A stretch of DNA of 32,539 bases, from positions 1 to 32,539 of the forward strand of contig JAFGDW010000146.1 of the NCBI GenBank assembly GCA_016931935.1, in the 5' to 3' direction. A program made the translations under genes and the position numbers. Of the stretch, positions 7,009-15,333 are shown in pieces (the first letter of the stretch is position 1; each line of letters opens with the position of its first letter). Source of the DNA: Candidatus Zhuqueibacterota bacterium (lineage in GTDB: Bacteria; Zhuqueibacterota; Zhuqueibacteria; Thermofontimicrobiales; Thiofontviventaceae). The notes under the pieces are model-generated. The model was given only the letters and a program-made list of their open reading frames with translations, made no database searches and had not been told where the DNA came from.

Positions 7009-9561
7009 ATGAGATTGAGCGGGATGTTCTTGAAAATAAAAATAAACAAACTAGTGCTACTACTAGCGTTTTTTAGTTTAGCAAATGGTGTTGCCCTATC
7101 AGCAACATACTATGTATCAACCAGTGGATCAGATTCAAATCGAGGGTCTTTTAGTGCCCCGTTTAGGACAATTCAAGTGGCTGCCAATAGTACAAGCCCC
7201 GGCGATACCGTGATGGTACGCGCCGGATATTATGATAGATTCAGAATATTTCCGGCTGAAGGTTACGGGAGCTCAGGTACGGCCGGAAATCCAATCGTAT
7301 TTAAATCATATGGTGATGGAAAAGTGACGATTGATGGTGGGGCAAGCGCGGCAATCTGGATCGAAGGCGCTTATTTGGTGTTTGACGGATTTACGCTAAC
7401 GGCGCCGCAAAAAAGTGGCGTGTGGGGCGGGATCGGTGTGTTCCTATGCAACAGAGATAGTAACGCTGGCAGCAAAACAATGACGACACATCACGTAAAA
7501 ATAGCAAATTGTGAAATTGTAGATTGTTTAAACCAGGGTTTTCTTGGTGGCTGCGATGATTGCGAATTCACGCATTTGGATGTTCACCACAATGGGAGAG
7601 AATGGTTTACGGACCAGGGATTTTATTTAACCGGCAGTCGCAATCGTATTACATATAGCAAGATTCATGACAACGCGGGTACTGGAATCCAGTTATGGAA
7701 CACAGATTACGATGCAGTTGATTGTCCCAATAACTTTGTTATCGCTAATAATGAAATCTACGCTAACGGATTTACCGTTGTAACGGACGATGCTGCTCAT
7801 CCTGAACATAGCCAATATGGTCATGGTATTGTATTGGGTTCAAATGATGGGATGAGTGAGAATAATGTAATTAAAAATAACTTTATTTATGCTAATTTCC
7901 CGAACGGTATCTTTTTATATAGTAATTCAAATAATACACGGATTTTAAATAACACGATCGTCGCAAATATAAATGCCATTAACCTGGATCAGGCGGCGCA
8001 GAAAGTCGTATTTTCAAATAACCTTGTTTATGCCAATACTTCCAGTGCCGTACAACAATGGCTAGCTGCAAATCGACCGGACATCGCTTCATCTGTCGAT
8101 GCCAGTCGTCATGGTTCGGGGGCGAGTATAGCTACTTCACAATCAAGTAATTTGGATGGCCATACATTTAATTATAATCTGTATGATCCGAATTTTCGTG
8201 CATCCTGGAAAAATGTTACCTACAATTCTTTCCAGAATTATACCAGCAGTACGGGAAATGATGCTCAATCCATTTCGGAAAATATTGAGTTTGCCAATTA
8301 TAATCAGAATGACTTTTCGTTACTGTCGCCCAGTGCAGCAATCGACCGAGGCCAAACCATAAGCGATGTAACAGTAGATTTTTACAATACTCCCCGCCCG
8401 CAGGATAATGGATACGACATTGGTGCTTTTGAATATACATCCGGTGATAATTCATTGCGCATGAATAGCTCTGCCAATGTCGTTTCGGGTTCTGTACCCT
8501 TAACAGTAAATTTTTCTTGTAACGTAACCGGCGGAAGTATTCCTTATTATTATCAATGGAATTTTGGTGATAATAGCACATCAAATAGCCAGAATCCTCA
8601 ACATGTGTTCACACAAGTCGGTTCATATAACGTCGCACTAACTGTAACCGATTCGGAAAACAATCAGGTCGATGATTCGATTACTATTACCGTCTCAGAA
8701 GTAATTTTGGAGTATCCGGAATTCTCAGATATTAAAATTACGGAGCCCGAAACTGCTACTGAACTAAATAGTATAGAATCCGATTCGTGGTATGATCTTT
8801 ATCTATTTCCGGTTGATCCACAAGGATGGGATAATCTCTCATATGCAGATGTCTGGCTTAGCCATTCATCGTATACCGAAGGCACAATTGAAAATCGCGG
8901 CGGGACATTTTACGCGGCGACAAATTATGTTATCAGTTATTCAATTGAAGATGGTACGATATGGGCTGAAGAAACTGAGGGGACTTCAACATGGTCGGAT
9001 GTAACTGGCAGGCTTGGAATTTATGTTGATGACGATGCGAATGAGTATCAACAAAATATCACCGGAGGCTGGATAAAGGCCAGATTTAAGCTACTACCAC
9101 AAGCACAAACCGGAACGTGGCATATTAATGCCTACGTACTCGATAAAAATAGTCACTCTTCAGTGTTATTCACTAAAAATATTACCGTCGTGGAAAAGTC
9201 CGTTCAATTAGCGGCTTCGCTAAGTACTGCTCGAGTGAAAAATGGTGACGTGGAAATGTACACAATTTCACTAAATACCACAAAACCGGTAACGCAAATT
9301 CCTTCAAAACTTTCCTATATTGCAAGTGATAATTCTGAATTTGATATTGAGTTGACAGGTGGGGTTCCGGGTACGCAGTTTAGTGGGGAACTTTTATATA
9401 ATGCGGATATTATAGAGGGATTAGGCCATTTCATTCTTAGCGAAAATGCCCTGAAAGATAGCGATGGAAACAACAGCAATCTAATTAAAACTGGCGCAAC
9501 GCTTCGTGTTGATTGGAGTCCTCAAAAACCTCAAAATGTAACAATAACTGTTATTGAATAA
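7009..9561 (+). CDS. Exported right-handed parallel beta-helix protein with PKD domain
   Basis: This protein of about 850 residues has a signal peptide (about residues 1-32, ending NGVALSA). The mature start TYYVSTSGSDSNRGSFSAPF followed by RTIQ is the classic opening of DUF1565/pectate-lyase-like beta-helix proteins. Asn/Gly/Ile-rich coils run to about residue 475 (repeated NNxIyaN, NFIYANFPNGIFLYSNSNNTRI). A PKD domain covers about 484-564 (YQWNFGDNSTSNSQNPQHVF, VTDSENNQ). Two further beta-rich regions follow (about 570-740 and 740-850). There is no T9SS tail at the C-terminus. Beta-helix proteins of this kind are polysaccharide lyases, hydrolases, epimerases or adhesins; catalytic residues cannot be assigned. 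Facing the polysaccharide locus tail to tail, it may act on that glycan, but this is inference. Low-complexity Ser/Asn stretches are frequent. Confidence 0.85.
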   Translation: MRLSGMFLKIKINKLVLLLAFFSLANGVALSATYYVSTSGSDSNRGSFSAPFRTIQVAANSTSPGDTVMVRAGYYDRFRIFPAEGYGSSGTAGNPIVFKSYGDGKVTIDGGASAAIWIEGAYLVFDGFTLTAPQKSGVWGGIGVFLCNRDSNAGSKTMTTHHVKIANCEIVDCLNQGFLGGCDDCEFTHLDVHHNGREWFTDQGFYLTGSRNRITYSKIHDNAGTGIQLWNTDYDAVDCPNNFVIANNEIYANGFTVVTDDAAHPEHSQYGHGIVLGSNDGMSENNVIKNNFIYANFPNGIFLYSNSNNTRILNNTIVANINAINLDQAAQKVVFSNNLVYANTSSAVQQWLAANRPDIASSVDASRHGSGASIATSQSSNLDGHTFNYNLYDPNFRASWKNVTYNSFQNYTSSTGNDAQSISENIEFANYNQNDFSLLSPSAAIDRGQTISDVTVDFYNTPRPQDNGYDIGAFEYTSGDNSLRMNSSANVVSGSVPLTVNFSCNVTGGSIPYYYQWNFGDNSTSNSQNPQHVFTQVGSYNVALTVTDSENNQVDDSITITVSEVILEYPEFSDIKITEPETATELNSIESDSWYDLYLFPVDPQGWDNLSYADVWLSHSSYTEGTIENRGGTFYAATNYVISYSIEDGTIWAEETEGTSTWSDVTGRLGIYVDDDANEYQQNITGGWIKARFKLLPQAQTGTWHINAYVLDKNSHSSVLFTKNITVVEKSVQLAASLSTARVKNGDVEMYTISLNTTKPVTQIPSKLSYIASDNSEFDIELTGGVPGTQFSGELLYNADIIEGLGHFILSENALKDSDGNNSNLIKTGATLRVDWSPQKPQNVTITVIE

Positions 9562-9568
9562 ATCAGTT

Positions 9569-10441
9569 TCAATGTAAAAATTTATCAAATCTTTCTACCT
9601 TTTGCCAAAAGCTTTTTTGTGGGTAGCGAGCGGCCATAACTTGTATTAATTTGCTGGACATTCCATTATGTAACCATGCAATCAGTGGATTCAACTGTAT
9701 TTTTTGATAAACAGGTTCCTTGTTAAAACCAATGCCGGTCTTAAAATTATCAAGTCCTTCCAGGTAATTGATGGATTCTTCTCCAAACGATACTATGTCC
9801 ACATTATCTCGTTCGAACAAACGGGTTATAACCGTATAAATAAGCGCATTGTTAGGATAGAAACGTAAATATTGATTCGATGAACGAAACGTCAACAGAT
9901 TTGCACAATTATCTACAATAAAAAGCAGGACAAAGGAAGCCAGGTCATCATCTACCCATGCGCCCCAAACTTCAAGACCATCAAATTTGCCAACACAATT
10001 TGCAACCTGTTGCCATTCAAGGTATTTTGCTTTTAAGCCCCGGCCCTGCCGTTCCATTGTTTCCTTATTTAATTGCCAACCCGCTTCAGTCAGATAATCC
10101 ACATTAGTAATTTGTTCAATTCGGCATTGTTTAATGCCACGACGTACCTTACTTCGATTATTACTGCTTAGTTTTTGAATATCATAATCACTTTTTGTGC
10201 ATGTATACACAAAGCTCATCATCCCACCTATTGTCGGATCATCTGTAGTATATTTCACACCGAGCGCAGGTCCGTTACGAAACACTCCGGATAGTTGCTC
10301 TTTATCCGGTCGCACAGGTATATGAACCGGAAAACACTGATAAAATTGCCGGCTACTAAGTTGAACCCAAATGCAATTGTCATTAGTTATTACTTTTTTA
10401 TTAATTGATTTCAGAAATTCTGAGTATATTTCTAACGTCAC
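9569..10441 (-). CDS. FemAB-like/GNAT-fold acyltransferase of the polysaccharide locus
   Basis: The protein has about 290 residues and no membrane segment. The C-terminal half has the acyl-transferase look of FemAB/Acetyltransferase_6 proteins: NNRSKVRRGIKQC (about residue 98-110), GLEVWGAWVDDDLASFVLLF, NNALIYTVITRLFERDNVDIVSFG, then GLDNFKTGIGFNKEPVYQKI. FemAB members transfer amino acids or acyl groups from tRNA or CoA carriers, and homologues recur in exopolysaccharide loci. Start choice: a longer frame begins at TTG 10453, but GTG 10441 is preceded by GAGG with 6-nt spacing and is preferred. Either way the gene overlaps the end of the upstream double glycosyltransferase by about 40-50 bp, so it is translationally coupled. 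It is the last gene of the minus-strand cluster. Its donor and acceptor are unknown. Confidence 0.75.
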   Translation of the reverse strand: MTLEIYSEFLKSINKKVITNDNCIWVQLSSRQFYQCFPVHIPVRPDKEQLSGVFRNGPALGVKYTTDDPTIGGMMSFVYTCTKSDYDIQKLSSNNRSKVRRGIKQCRIEQITNVDYLTEAGWQLNKETMERQGRGLKAKYLEWQQVANCVGKFDGLEVWGAWVDDDLASFVLLFIVDNCANLLTFRSSNQYLRFYPNNALIYTVITRLFERDNVDIVSFGEESINYLEGLDNFKTGIGFNKEPVYQKIQLNPLIAWLHNGMSSKLIQVMAARYPQKSFWQKVERFDKFLH

Positions 10442-12641
10442 TTTTATCCTCAACTATCTTTTTGAAAAATTCTAACCAGATTTTCCTTAAATTATTCCAT
10501 TGAAATTTAGTAAGCGTCTTTAATGCTGTGTCGCACATCGTTCGTGTCTGTGTCTGATTATTGAGCATATATATTACTGACTCAACAACGCCGTTTGAAT
10601 CATCCGGATGAACGAGCAAACCTGTTTTTTGATGTTGAACAAGTTCGGGCACACCACCGACATTCGTGGCAACTACTGGTAAACCACAGGCGAACGCTTC
10701 CAGAACTGTCATCGGTTGATTATCATTTTTCGAGGTTAGAACAAAAATATCGGCCCGATCGTAGTAAGCCTGAAGCTTTGCTCGCGGCACAAAACCCGGT
10801 AATTGAATATCTTTTATATTGTTTTTATCAATATATTGCAAACACAATTCACGCAAAGGACCATCCCCCACCATAACAAGGCTGGCGGCAGGAACTTTCT
10901 GTTTCAATATTCGAAATGCTTCCAACATTGTAAACGGTCCTGCTTCCGGATCGAATCGTTTGACCCAAATTAATTTTGGTTCAAACTGCGTACGAATTTT
11001 TGTTTGCCAATCGGAAACATCAATGAGATGCGGAATGCGATGTGTGGGGATTGAAAGTGCCTGTAATTTACTATTTACGAAATCTGAAGCAACGACAATC
11101 CCGTCAGCCTCGTTAAGAACTGGTACAGCCCATACCCTGAAACGTTTTAAAAAATCAGGTCCCGCAGAAGTAAAGTAATTCGAGACTACTTTTTTTTTAA
11201 ATAATTTTCCGAGACTAATTGCAACCAATGTATTTATAAAACCATGGGAAGGTGTCGTTTGAATCTGAATAATATCATACTGGTTGCGAAAGCGTATCAT
11301 CGCTTTAATAATCGAAATTGTTTTTAACACTATTTTGGTTTCAGTAGTCGTTCGAATTACGTGTGCGCCTTCATTCTCGAAATAATCTGCCAAAATCGCG
11401 GTTTGATTGGGCGGCGTTTTATTTTTCGCTCCGGGAAACATTGTTACCATCAACAGGCGTAAATCGTTGTACGCAAAGGACTCTTTATGATTTTTCGATG
11501 CAGATAGCTTCCGAAAAATAACTGAATGTGCTTGTTCATAAAGCAATTCAGTGTCATGGATCATCCGATCCATATTGTATCTGGTCATTACTAGTTTGTG
11601 ACCATTTTCCGCCAGTTGTCGGGAAGTATCAGGCTGCCGGAGAACCGAGCCAAGTGTCTGTGCAAGCACTTCGGCATTTGCCGGCGGAACCAGCCAGCCG
11701 GTTTCACCGGGGATAATTACCTCTGGTATTCCACCGACTGCAGAAGCAACCACGGTCTTCTTTAATGCCAGCGCTTCCAGCACGGCCACCGGCAATCCTT
11801 CGGTAACTGACGGGAATACAATTAAATCAAAACCTGGCAATAACTGCAATACATCTTTCCGATGACCGATAAAATGGACAATATCCTTAATATTTAAATT
11901 CTCAGCGCGATTTTCCAGAAATGATCGACGATCACCCTCGCCAATAAAATAATAGTGAGCGGAAATTCCTTTGTCTTTTAATATATTTGCCGCATCAAGC
12001 AGGTACTCGTGCCCTTTCTCAAAACGCAGCGAACCAACGGTACCAATTCGAAAGCTGCCGTCGGCGGATTTACCAAGTATCGTGTCATCAATGACTGCAG
12101 ATCCCGCACTTTCCATTTTCTCATATTTTTTGAAATCAAAGCTGTTTACAATTGTGACAATTTTTTCACTCATCTTGCTACTTAACAGAAGTGAATTTTT
12201 TACACTTTCACTGCAGCAAATGATATTCTGGTAAAATCGATAGAGGAGACGGCTGAACAATTGATGTAGCCTGAAACGTAATTCAGGGCTTGGTTCATAT
12301 AATTTGTGGATTGTTCGGATAACCGGAATAGTTTTTCGGAAACCCAAAATCATTGCAACCCAATTGCCTGACATATCATCATGAACATGGATAATGTCCG
12401 GAGCGACTTCATGCAGCATGAAACGCATTTTTTGTATAAAACTGATAGTCGATTGGGTACTTTTCTTCAACAAGTAGACATCTATACCCGCCGCCTGCAA
12501 GTCATTAACAATATCTCCGCCAGTGGTAAGGCCACAAACAGAAACACGGAATCGCGATTGATCCGTGTTTAATGCATAGTCTTTCACAAGCTGCTCGGCG
12601 CCGCCTGTTTGCAATGAATAGATGATATGTAATATGTTAAT
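10401..12641 (-). CDS. Tandem fusion of two GT4-family glycosyltransferases
   Basis: This is one polypeptide of about 746 residues with two complete GT-B glycosyltransferase units. Counting from TTG 12614, unit 1 (about 1-380) shows QTGGAEQLVKDY, the donor-binding strand RIGTVGSLRFEKGHEYLL, and EGLPVAVLEALALKKTVVAS with the GT4 EX7E motif. Unit 2 (about 388-737) starts with LRLLMVTMFPGAKNK and carries WVKRFDPEAGPFTMLEAF and NDNQPMTVLEAFACGLPVVA. The normal GT4 opening NILHIIYSLQTGGAEQ is encoded in frame upstream of TTG 12614, but the Met position is ATT (12641-12639). No ATG, GTG or TTG occurs between the in-frame stop at 12693-12695 and 12614. I therefore extend the gene to ATT 12641. Such fusions would add two successive sugars from nucleotide donors. 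Confidence 0.85.
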   Translation of the reverse strand: MNILHIIYSLQTGGAEQLVKDYALNTDQSRFRVSVCGLTTGGDIVNDLQAAGIDVYLLKKSTQSTISFIQKMRFMLHEVAPDIIHVHDDMSGNWVAMILGFRKTIPVIRTIHKLYEPSPELRFRLHQLFSRLLYRFYQNIICCSESVKNSLLLSSKMSEKIVTIVNSFDFKKYEKMESAGSAVIDDTILGKSADGSFRIGTVGSLRFEKGHEYLLDAANILKDKGISAHYYFIGEGDRRSFLENRAENLNIKDIVHFIGHRKDVLQLLPGFDLIVFPSVTEGLPVAVLEALALKKTVVASAVGGIPEVIIPGETGWLVPPANAEVLAQTLGSVLRQPDTSRQLAENGHKLVMTRYNMDRMIHDTELLYEQAHSVIFRKLSASKNHKESFAYNDLRLLMVTMFPGAKNKTPPNQTAILADYFENEGAHVIRTTTETKIVLKTISIIKAMIRFRNQYDIIQIQTTPSHGFINTLVAISLGKLFKKKVVSNYFTSAGPDFLKRFRVWAVPVLNEADGIVVASDFVNSKLQALSIPTHRIPHLIDVSDWQTKIRTQFEPKLIWVKRFDPEAGPFTMLEAFRILKQKVPAASLVMVGDGPLRELCLQYIDKNNIKDIQLPGFVPRAKLQAYYDRADIFVLTSKNDNQPMTVLEAFACGLPVVATNVGGVPELVQHQKTGLLVHPDDSNGVVESVIYMLNNQTQTRTMCDTALKTLTKFQWNNLRKIWLEFFKKIVEDKSDVRNILRISEIN
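10448..10451 (-). promoter_or_regulatory. Shine-Dalgarno GAGG inside the upstream gene
   Basis: On the minus strand TTGAGGATAAAAGTG shows GAGG 6 nt before the GTG at 10441-10439. This supports the GTG start over the in-frame TTG at 10453. Confidence 0.55.
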
Positions 12642-12669
12642 TTTAGATTGCGTAGGCTTTGCCCTCGGG

Positions 12670-13365
12670 CTAGTGATCCGTTTTCGTACTCTTCATAACA
12701 ATATCACCTGCGCGTACACCCTCATTAAACAGCAAGTCGATTGCCGACAAATTCGGGATAAAACCGTTCCATAGTTGATTGTATGTCGGATGCTGAAACG
12801 ACGTATATTCCAATTTTATGTTCTGTGTCAAAAAAAGGTCTTCATCCTGATATTTCACACCACCGCGGCCGGACAGATACTCAGTTGCTTCTAATTTTTT
12901 GCAGATGTCAACAAGCAGGTCAGTGCTTCGCCCGTCCGTTTCCATTTTTGATGAAAAATATAGTTCGGAATTTAGCGATAGAATTTTGTGCAGCAGCACA
13001 ATTAAATCCGAATTAAATTCACTCAAATATTCATGATTTTTTTGATAGACTTCTTCAATTTGTGGAAAGTATGTATCAAAAAATTTTGCCTTACCATAAT
13101 GCTGTCTTAGCGTTGCCAGATGTTTTTTACGCCAGTCTGTTTCGCTGTTAACTTTTACCTGATCAATAATTTTTCCTGAAGCCCGATCGATTGGTACAGT
13201 GAGCCACATCGAATCACCATTATTGGTTTTGATCAACACCCGGTTCGTATATGAGCCTTTGGAAAACTGGACATTATCTAAAAACACAAACCGATCTGCG
13301 TTCGCCATTTTATAAAAATAGCCAATCCATGGTAGAAAATTAGGTTGGTGAATAGCGACTTTCAT
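12670..13365 (-). CDS. WbqC-like family protein
   Basis: This 231-residue soluble protein opens with AIHQPNFLPWIGYFYKMANA (about residues 4-23), followed by DRFVFLDNVQFSKGSYTNRV. That is the hallmark N-terminus of the WbqC family, common in O-antigen and capsule loci. Later LTVPIDRASGKIIDQVKV and YLSGRGGVKYQDEDLF are typical. Family members are thought to act in biosynthesis of modified (amino) sugars, but I know of no established reaction. Its ATG overlaps the GNAT stop (ATGA at 13362-13365), so the two are translationally coupled. Length is normal. A role with the upstream GNAT in making or acylating one specific sugar is inferred. Confidence 0.85.
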   Translation of the reverse strand: MKVAIHQPNFLPWIGYFYKMANADRFVFLDNVQFSKGSYTNRVLIKTNNGDSMWLTVPIDRASGKIIDQVKVNSETDWRKKHLATLRQHYGKAKFFDTYFPQIEEVYQKNHEYLSEFNSDLIVLLHKILSLNSELYFSSKMETDGRSTDLLVDICKKLEATEYLSGRGGVKYQDEDLFLTQNIKLEYTSFQHPTYNQLWNGFIPNLSAIDLLFNEGVRAGDIVMKSTKTDH

Positions 13366-13817
13366 TCAATTTCCATATTTCTATACATAAAAAAAAGCTG
13401 ATCGCCCTGATGGAAGCGTTCAGTCGTTTTAGCGAATCCGTGACGTTCATAAAATTTGATGGCGCCGACATTATTGGCATACACCCATAAAGAAAACTTA
13501 AACAATCCCAGGCGCTCGCAATTTTGGATAAAATAGTCCATTAAAGAACTACCGACGCCAGCAGCCCGGAATTGGCTTGTCACCATAAATTTATGGATAT
13601 GAGCCGTATCACCTTTCTGCGAGGCGATAATGTAGCCCAATAACTGGTTGTGCTGTTCAGCAAATATGCTGAGTTGCCATTTTCCTGGTAAGTCAGTTAG
13701 AAAATGTTCGGACTGCCAATATTCGTTTGGAAATTCTTCGAGCACCTTGATAAACGCAGGCAGACTGCTCTCAAGTTTTTCCGACGTCAGAATTTGTATT
13801 TCTACTAGATGATCCAT
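13362..13817 (-). CDS. GNAT-family N-acetyltransferase
   Basis: This 151-residue protein has the full GNAT fold. AEQHNQLLGYIIASQ is the central hairpin. HIHKFMVTSQFRAAGVGSSLMDY (about 94-116) contains the acetyl-CoA pyrophosphate loop R/QxxGxG/A (RAAGVGS). WVYANNVGAIKFYERHGFAKT (about 117-137 region) is motif B with the N..AIxFYExxGF signature. It would transfer an acetyl group from acetyl-CoA to an amine, plausibly a nucleotide-activated amino sugar given its place between a PIG-L deacetylase and WbqC. It overlaps the upstream deacetylase by 13 bp and the downstream WbqC gene by 4 bp. The acceptor cannot be read from the sequence. Confidence 0.88.
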   Translation of the reverse strand: MDHLVEIQILTSEKLESSLPAFIKVLEEFPNEYWQSEHFLTDLPGKWQLSIFAEQHNQLLGYIIASQKGDTAHIHKFMVTSQFRAAGVGSSLMDYFIQNCERLGLFKFSLWVYANNVGAIKFYERHGFAKTTERFHQGDQLFFMYRNMEIE

Positions 13818-14434
13818 CGTTTCACTTTAAACGCTTCGGCAAATTGGACACCAATTTGCACCCCTCTGGTAATTGCCAGGCCTCTAATGAATTCTTCATT
13901 GCAATAGCGTCGATGGGATTGTGATTGGTAACATTTTAACGCTTCCACTTTATTGCGGATATGCTCATCGGAAAGATGAACAAACGCTGATGTCTCGAAT
14001 GTTATGTTATTCCACGGTAATTCATATCCAAGAATTGATACAGTTTTAAATGCCCGTAGCCCTTCAGCAGCAATAATTTGATGGTCCTGGTGTAAATCCC
14101 ATTCCGTTGGCATGAGCACCAAATCAGGTTTGATATTTCGACTAATCGCAACCAGGTCTTCCAATATTTCCTGACGATGGTACGTAAACCGCCGAACCGG
14201 ATATTTATAAATTAACAAATGATCCGTCGGAATACCCAAACTTTGCGTTGCCGCATTCACTTCTTTGAATAGAATGTCCTTCGGCCATCCTTCAGGGACA
14301 GATTCTTCTGCCAATGAAAACGCCGCATAATAAACTTCGATTCCCTCCGAGATTGATTTGGAAATCATCCCGCCACAACCAAGTTCGCCGTCATCCGTGT
14401 GAGGCGCCAGTACAAGCATTTTATTATGATTCAT
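13805..14434 (-). CDS. PIG-L/LmbE-family deacetylase
   Basis: This is a 209-residue zinc-dependent N-deacetylase-like protein. The metal motif is APHTDDGELGCGG at residues 10-22, with predicted ligands His12 and Asp15. The distal motif DLHQDHQIIAAE provides the third His. Threonine replaces the usual proline of PHPDDE, and Gly replaces Glu at that position, with Glu following; this T/G pattern occurs in a known subgroup. PIG-L enzymes remove acetyl groups from GlcNAc-type sugars or conjugates. The ATG overlaps the NodB gene stop (ATGA at 14431-14434), and the next gene is a GNAT. That suggests a deacetylate-then-reacylate pathway on one amino sugar, by inference. Confidence 0.85.
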   Translation of the reverse strand: MNHNKMLVLAPHTDDGELGCGGMISKSISEGIEVYYAAFSLAEESVPEGWPKDILFKEVNAATQSLGIPTDHLLIYKYPVRRFTYHRQEILEDLVAISRNIKPDLVLMPTEWDLHQDHQIIAAEGLRAFKTVSILGYELPWNNITFETSAFVHLSDEHIRNKVEALKCYQSQSHRRYCNEEFIRGLAITRGVQIGVQFAEAFKVKRWII

Positions 14435-15249
14435 AGTAATCTCATATTTTGTAGTGCTTCAGTGATCGTTCCAAATGTGAATTGAGTAAGTAATGTTGAA
14501 ATTCGTGAATACACTTTCTTCCGATTCAAGCCCTGGCTGAGCATTTGCTTAAATGAAATATCGATATCCAAACGTTTAAGTTCCGAGTCATTGAGCTCGT
14601 AGGGATGCATATACAAGTTTACGGGCATTCCGTTCGCGTTCAAATGACGAATTCCAAATGCCATAACAGGATAGGGCAACAGCCGGGTATAACCACCGCC
14701 GACAAATGGAAGATTAATATCGAACAAAGTAATTGTCGAAATTGGAAATTCGATAAGATCACTATTGTCAACTTTCTTTGGCTCTCTCGGCCAGCCAGGA
14801 ATTCCGTAGCGCGGATTTTTGATGGGATATATGCTCGAATCGTACTTGATGCCCAATTCGTCAAGGATCTCCAGCGCCCACAGCGATTCTGATATAATCG
14901 AGAAATCTGGCGCGCGATAGCCCAGAATTTTACTGTTCGTTATGGAGCCGACAGTATCAATCGAATGCTTAATATCATCTTTAAATTCTTCAGGGGATTG
15001 TGTGAAGACCAATTTATGTCCGTAACCATGGCTGGCTATTTCATGGCCACGTTTATGGACTTCACGAATTAAATCGGGATATGCTTCTGCCACCAACCCA
15101 AGCACGAAAAACGTAGCTTTGGTGTTTTTATCATCGAGAAGCTCTAACAGCTTTATCGTATTATCATGTACAAAATGTGTAATTGATCTGGAATTATCAT
15201 ATGTTGACTGGATCCAGTCTTCAAGATCAATTGTAAATGCGTTTAACAT
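14431..15249 (-). CDS. NodB-type polysaccharide deacetylase (XrtA/DUF3473-like)
   Basis: This 272-residue protein carries the carbohydrate esterase 4 motifs. AFTIDLEDW (residues 4-12) holds the catalytic Asp and a metal Asp. ASHGYGH (about 72-78) gives the His-x3-His zinc ligands. GYRAPDFSI (about 110-118) is motif 3. The C-terminal MPVNLYMHPYELND carries the late His motif. The AFT(I/V)D.EDW opening is the form seen in the subgroup tied to exosortase/PEP-CTERM exopolysaccharide loci, although no exosortase is present here. It would remove N- or O-acetyl groups from a glycan. No signal peptide is evident, so it may act on a cytoplasmic lipid-linked intermediate. It is coupled to the PIG-L gene by a 4-bp overlap. 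Confidence 0.88.
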   Translation of the reverse strand: MLNAFTIDLEDWIQSTYDNSRSITHFVHDNTIKLLELLDDKNTKATFFVLGLVAEAYPDLIREVHKRGHEIASHGYGHKLVFTQSPEEFKDDIKHSIDTVGSITNSKILGYRAPDFSIISESLWALEILDELGIKYDSSIYPIKNPRYGIPGWPREPKKVDNSDLIEFPISTITLFDINLPFVGGGYTRLLPYPVMAFGIRHLNANGMPVNLYMHPYELNDSELKRLDIDISFKQMLSQGLNRKKVYSRISTLLTQFTFGTITEALQNMRLL

Positions 15250-15278
15250 TAAATCGCTACCTTAATTACATTTCAATA

Positions 15279-15306
15279 GTCAGCCCTTAACAAATCGTCG
15301 GCTGAC
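15279..15306. repeat. Inverted repeat between GT2 and NodB genes
   Basis: This is a perfect 7-bp inverted repeat GTCAGCC/GGCTGAC (15279-15285 and 15300-15306) with a 14-nt spacer, in the 84-bp gap between two minus-strand genes. No U-tract follows, so it may be an mRNA hairpin, an operator or a weak terminator. Confidence 0.45.
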
Positions 15307-15333
15307 CTGTCGATTACACATATCTGAGTAGTA

